Assembly (NCBI GenBank): GCA_046329435.1
Contig: JAXLUR010000005.1
Location: 310,001-374,000, forward strand
Direction: 5' to 3'
Origin: M3007 sp046329435
GTDB taxonomy: Bacteria > Bacteroidota > Bacteroidia > Chitinophagales > Saprospiraceae
Length of the DNA: 64,000 nucleotides
This document shows, in pieces, positions 62,432 through 64,000 of this stretch (positions are counted from its first letter, which is position 1; every line of letters begins with the position of its first letter). The notes beneath the pieces are model-generated. The model did no database searches. It saw nothing but the letters and a program-made list of their open reading frames with translations, and was not told the origin of the DNA. The translations under genes and the position numbers were made by a program.

Positions 62432-63436
62432 ATGCAAAGAACCTTCCATTGGGGCATCATCGGCCCCGGCCGAATTGCCCGAAAATTTGCCAGCGACCTG
62501 CGCCTGTTGCCCAATGCGCGCCTGCACGCCGTGGCTTCCACCGACGCCGCGCGGGCACGTTCCTTTGCCGACGAGTTCGGCGCCGACTTCGCCTACGGGC
62601 GTTACGAAGACATTGCCCGCTGTCCCGGCCTGGATGTGGTTTATGTGGCGACTCCGCACATGTTGCACCACGACTGCACCTTGCTTTGTCTGGAAAAAGG
62701 CATCCCCGTCCTGTGCGAAAAACCTTTCGCCATGAACGCCGCACAGGCACAACGCATGATCGACGCGGCCCGTCGCAACGGCGTATTTTTGATGGAAGCC
62801 TTGTGGACCCTCTTTATTCCCGGCGTGGTGAAAGCCGTTGAACTGCTTCGGCAAAATGCCATCGGCCCTTTGCACACCGTGAAAGCCGATTTCGGGTTTA
62901 AATCCGTTTTCGATCCGACATCGCGGCTTTACGATCCCAAACTCGGCGGTGGTTCACTGCTCGACATCGGCATCTACCCTGCCCTGCTGGCCCTCGATTT
63001 GTTTGGCAAACCCAGTCCGGAAAATGTGCAGGCCACAGCCAGCTTCGGGCCCAGCGGCGTGGATGAAAGTTGCGCGTTCATGTTCCGCTACCCGGGCAAC
63101 CAGCTGGCGCTGGGGCACTCGACCGTCGCGGCCAACACGCCCGTGGAAGCCTGGCTATACGGCTCGGAAGGCGCCATTTACCTGGCGCCGCGCTGGCACC
63201 ACACCCGGCAAGTCAGGCTGTACGATTATGACAAGCGCGATGCGCCAAAGGAGATTTTCGACTGCGCCTACCCGGGCTTCGGCTACCAGTTCGAAGCCGA
63301 TCACGTGCAGGATTGCCTCGATGCCGGCCTGACGGAGAGTCCGCGCGTGCCCCTCGATTTTTCACTGGGCCTGATGCAAACACTCGACAGAATCCGGGAA
63401 TTGATCGGCCTCGTATATCCGGCCGACGGGGAATAA
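62432..63436 (+). CDS. Gfo/Idh/MocA family oxidoreductase
   Basis: A 334-residue oxidoreductase: an N-terminal Rossmann domain (about 1-120; WGIIGPGRIARKFASDLRLL, YVATPHMLHHDCTLLCLEKG, VLCEKPFAMN with the conserved EKP) and a C-terminal alpha/beta domain with GGGSLLDIGIYP near residue 172. It oxidises or reduces a sugar-like substrate with NAD(P), and resembles the trans-1,2-dihydrobenzenediol dehydrogenase-like branch. The start chosen (62432) is just before the Rossmann strand; the upstream frame runs through a palindromic repeat. The gene lies between two copies of that repeat. Confidence 0.93.
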   Translation: MQRTFHWGIIGPGRIARKFASDLRLLPNARLHAVASTDAARARSFADEFGADFAYGRYEDIARCPGLDVVYVATPHMLHHDCTLLCLEKGIPVLCEKPFAMNAAQAQRMIDAARRNGVFLMEALWTLFIPGVVKAVELLRQNAIGPLHTVKADFGFKSVFDPTSRLYDPKLGGGSLLDIGIYPALLALDLFGKPSPENVQATASFGPSGVDESCAFMFRYPGNQLALGHSTVAANTPVEAWLYGSEGAIYLAPRWHHTRQVRLYDYDKRDAPKEIFDCAYPGFGYQFEADHVQDCLDAGLTESPRVPLDFSLGLMQTLDRIRELIGLVYPADGE

Positions 63437-63482
63437 ACGGGGGTCGGCATTTGCATTGCCGGGGTTGGGGCAGGTGTTTTTG

Positions 63483-63567
63483 TTGACAGGATTTACAAGG
63501 TTTATAGGATAAGGCGGCTTCGCCGCTGGACAATAATCCTGTTGATCTTGTAAATCCTGTCAACAAA
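63483..63567. repeat. Palindromic repeat, copy 2
   Basis: An imperfect inverted repeat: TTGACAGGATTTACAAGGTT with TATAGGAT on the left, and ATCCTGTTGATCTTGTAAAT with CCTGTCAA on the right. The centre holds GGCGGCTTCGCCGC, itself a small hairpin. It is related to copy 1 at 62313-62384; such elements occur in many copies in Bacteroidota genomes. Confidence 0.85.
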
Positions 63568-63631
63568 AAAGCCTGTCTATATCACACAAGCCCTGCAAGG
63601 TTCGCAGCGTTATGGTGGAAAAAATCCACCT

Positions 63632-64000
63632 ATGCGCATATCCCTGCTCTTGTTTTCCGCCCTGCTGATCGCGGCAACTTCCTGTCAAAAAGACAACAAT
63701 CCAGCCAGCGAAGACGGGCCCGGCCTCAACTTTCAATTCAAATTCGACCCCGGCCAGGTCCGGCTGAACAACCTCGGTCAGCCTTCGACCATACCGCAGG
63801 GCCACGCCGCCCAGACGCCCGATTTTCACCAGTTAAGTGTGCATTACATCGAACTGGCGCCCACCGCCCTCACGCAGCTCGGCACGGGCGCCATTCTGTA
63901 CAAAGCCCCGGAAACCACGGCCGGCGGTGAAAACGCCATCGATTTCGACAAGGCCGCCGTGGCCGGTGAAAACCAGGTTTTTACCAAAATCAGCCTGAAA
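63632..64000 (+). CDS. Lipoprotein of unknown function, N-terminal part (cut by window edge)
   Basis: The first 123 residues of a lipoprotein (signal SALLIAATSCQKDNN; Cys at about 18). The mature part starts GLNFQFKFDPGQVRLNNLGQ and goes on with LSVHYIELAPTALTQLG and AIDFDKAAVAGENQVF. I recall this pattern from Bacteroidota lipoproteins without a named function; the layout resembles MbnP-type proteins (an opening beta strand with F-x-F-x-F) but I cannot confirm it. The rest is outside the window. Confidence 0.75.
   Translation, partial: MRISLLLFSALLIAATSCQKDNNPASEDGPGLNFQFKFDPGQVRLNNLGQPSTIPQGHAAQTPDFHQLSVHYIELAPTALTQLGTGAILYKAPETTAGGENAIDFDKAAVAGENQVFTKISLK

Overview
The window comes from a chromosome of the phylum Bacteroidota, most likely a Saprospiria-type (Lewinella/Haliscomenobacter-like) filamentous or gliding bacterium. 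The reasons are: type IX secretion C-terminal sorting domains on three secreted proteins, a gldE-ssb-mutY cluster, a DUF4249 lipoprotein, a carboxypeptidase-regulatory-like/TonB receptor, promoters of the Bacteroidota TAnnTTTG type just upstream of many start codons, and high-GC coding sequence. The genus is an inference; the 16S gene (about 5322-6838, minus) would settle it.

Layout. 1-1275: a minus-strand pair, a SIR2-like/EAD11 protein followed by the start of a STAND-type NTPase that runs off the left edge; it looks like a conflict (defence) system. 1370-7040: a complete rRNA operon on the minus strand (promoter, boxA-like leader, 16S, tRNA-Ile, tRNA-Ala, boxA-like element, 23S, 5S, terminator). 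7134-22940: mostly household genes (ComF, NifU-like, flippase, beta-CASP hydrolase, fructosamine kinase, a GT2 fusion, LptF/G, GldE, SSB, MutY, a large secreted PIG-L deacetylase).

23204-29659 is the most remarkable part: a complete diversity-generating retroelement (DGR). It has a reverse transcriptase (27335-28324), an HRDC accessory protein, a 133-bp template repeat (27173-27305), and two formylglycine-generating-enzyme-fold target genes whose 3' ends are variable repeats (23350-23482 and 28901-29033). By my alignment each variable repeat differs from the template at 20 positions, and every difference lies at a template adenine (coding sense). One target gene overlaps by 4 bp the stop codon of an LRR-Roc-COR-TIR protein, an NLR-like effector with a TIR NADase-type glutamate. 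The layout suggests a hypermutable sensor wired to a cell-suicide effector. A UPF0175/DUF3368 toxin-antitoxin pair and an orphan DUF433 antitoxin-like gene follow (29792-30845).

30918-45914: a bidirectional terminator, an M49 peptidase, PEP carboxykinase, an HxlR regulator divergent from a DsbA-like protein, a metzincin protease with a poly-C tract that puts its best ATG out of frame, a giant ThuA/PQQ-dehydrogenase/cytochrome lipoprotein carrying an in-frame 96-bp palindrome, DUF4249, a polysaccharide deacetylase and a GNAT. 45945-50340: an ECF sigma operon that ends in an MbnP/MbnH (di-heme) pair and a YHYH protein, probably envelope metal (copper) or redox handling. 50564-58895: Ada-like methyltransferase operon, a WYL regulator operon, a TonB receptor and a secreted metallophosphoesterase. 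59006-64000: MscL, PPK2, a possible structured RNA, a second di-heme peroxidase, a Gfo/Idh/MocA oxidoreductase between two palindromic repeats, and the start of a lipoprotein that is cut by the right edge.
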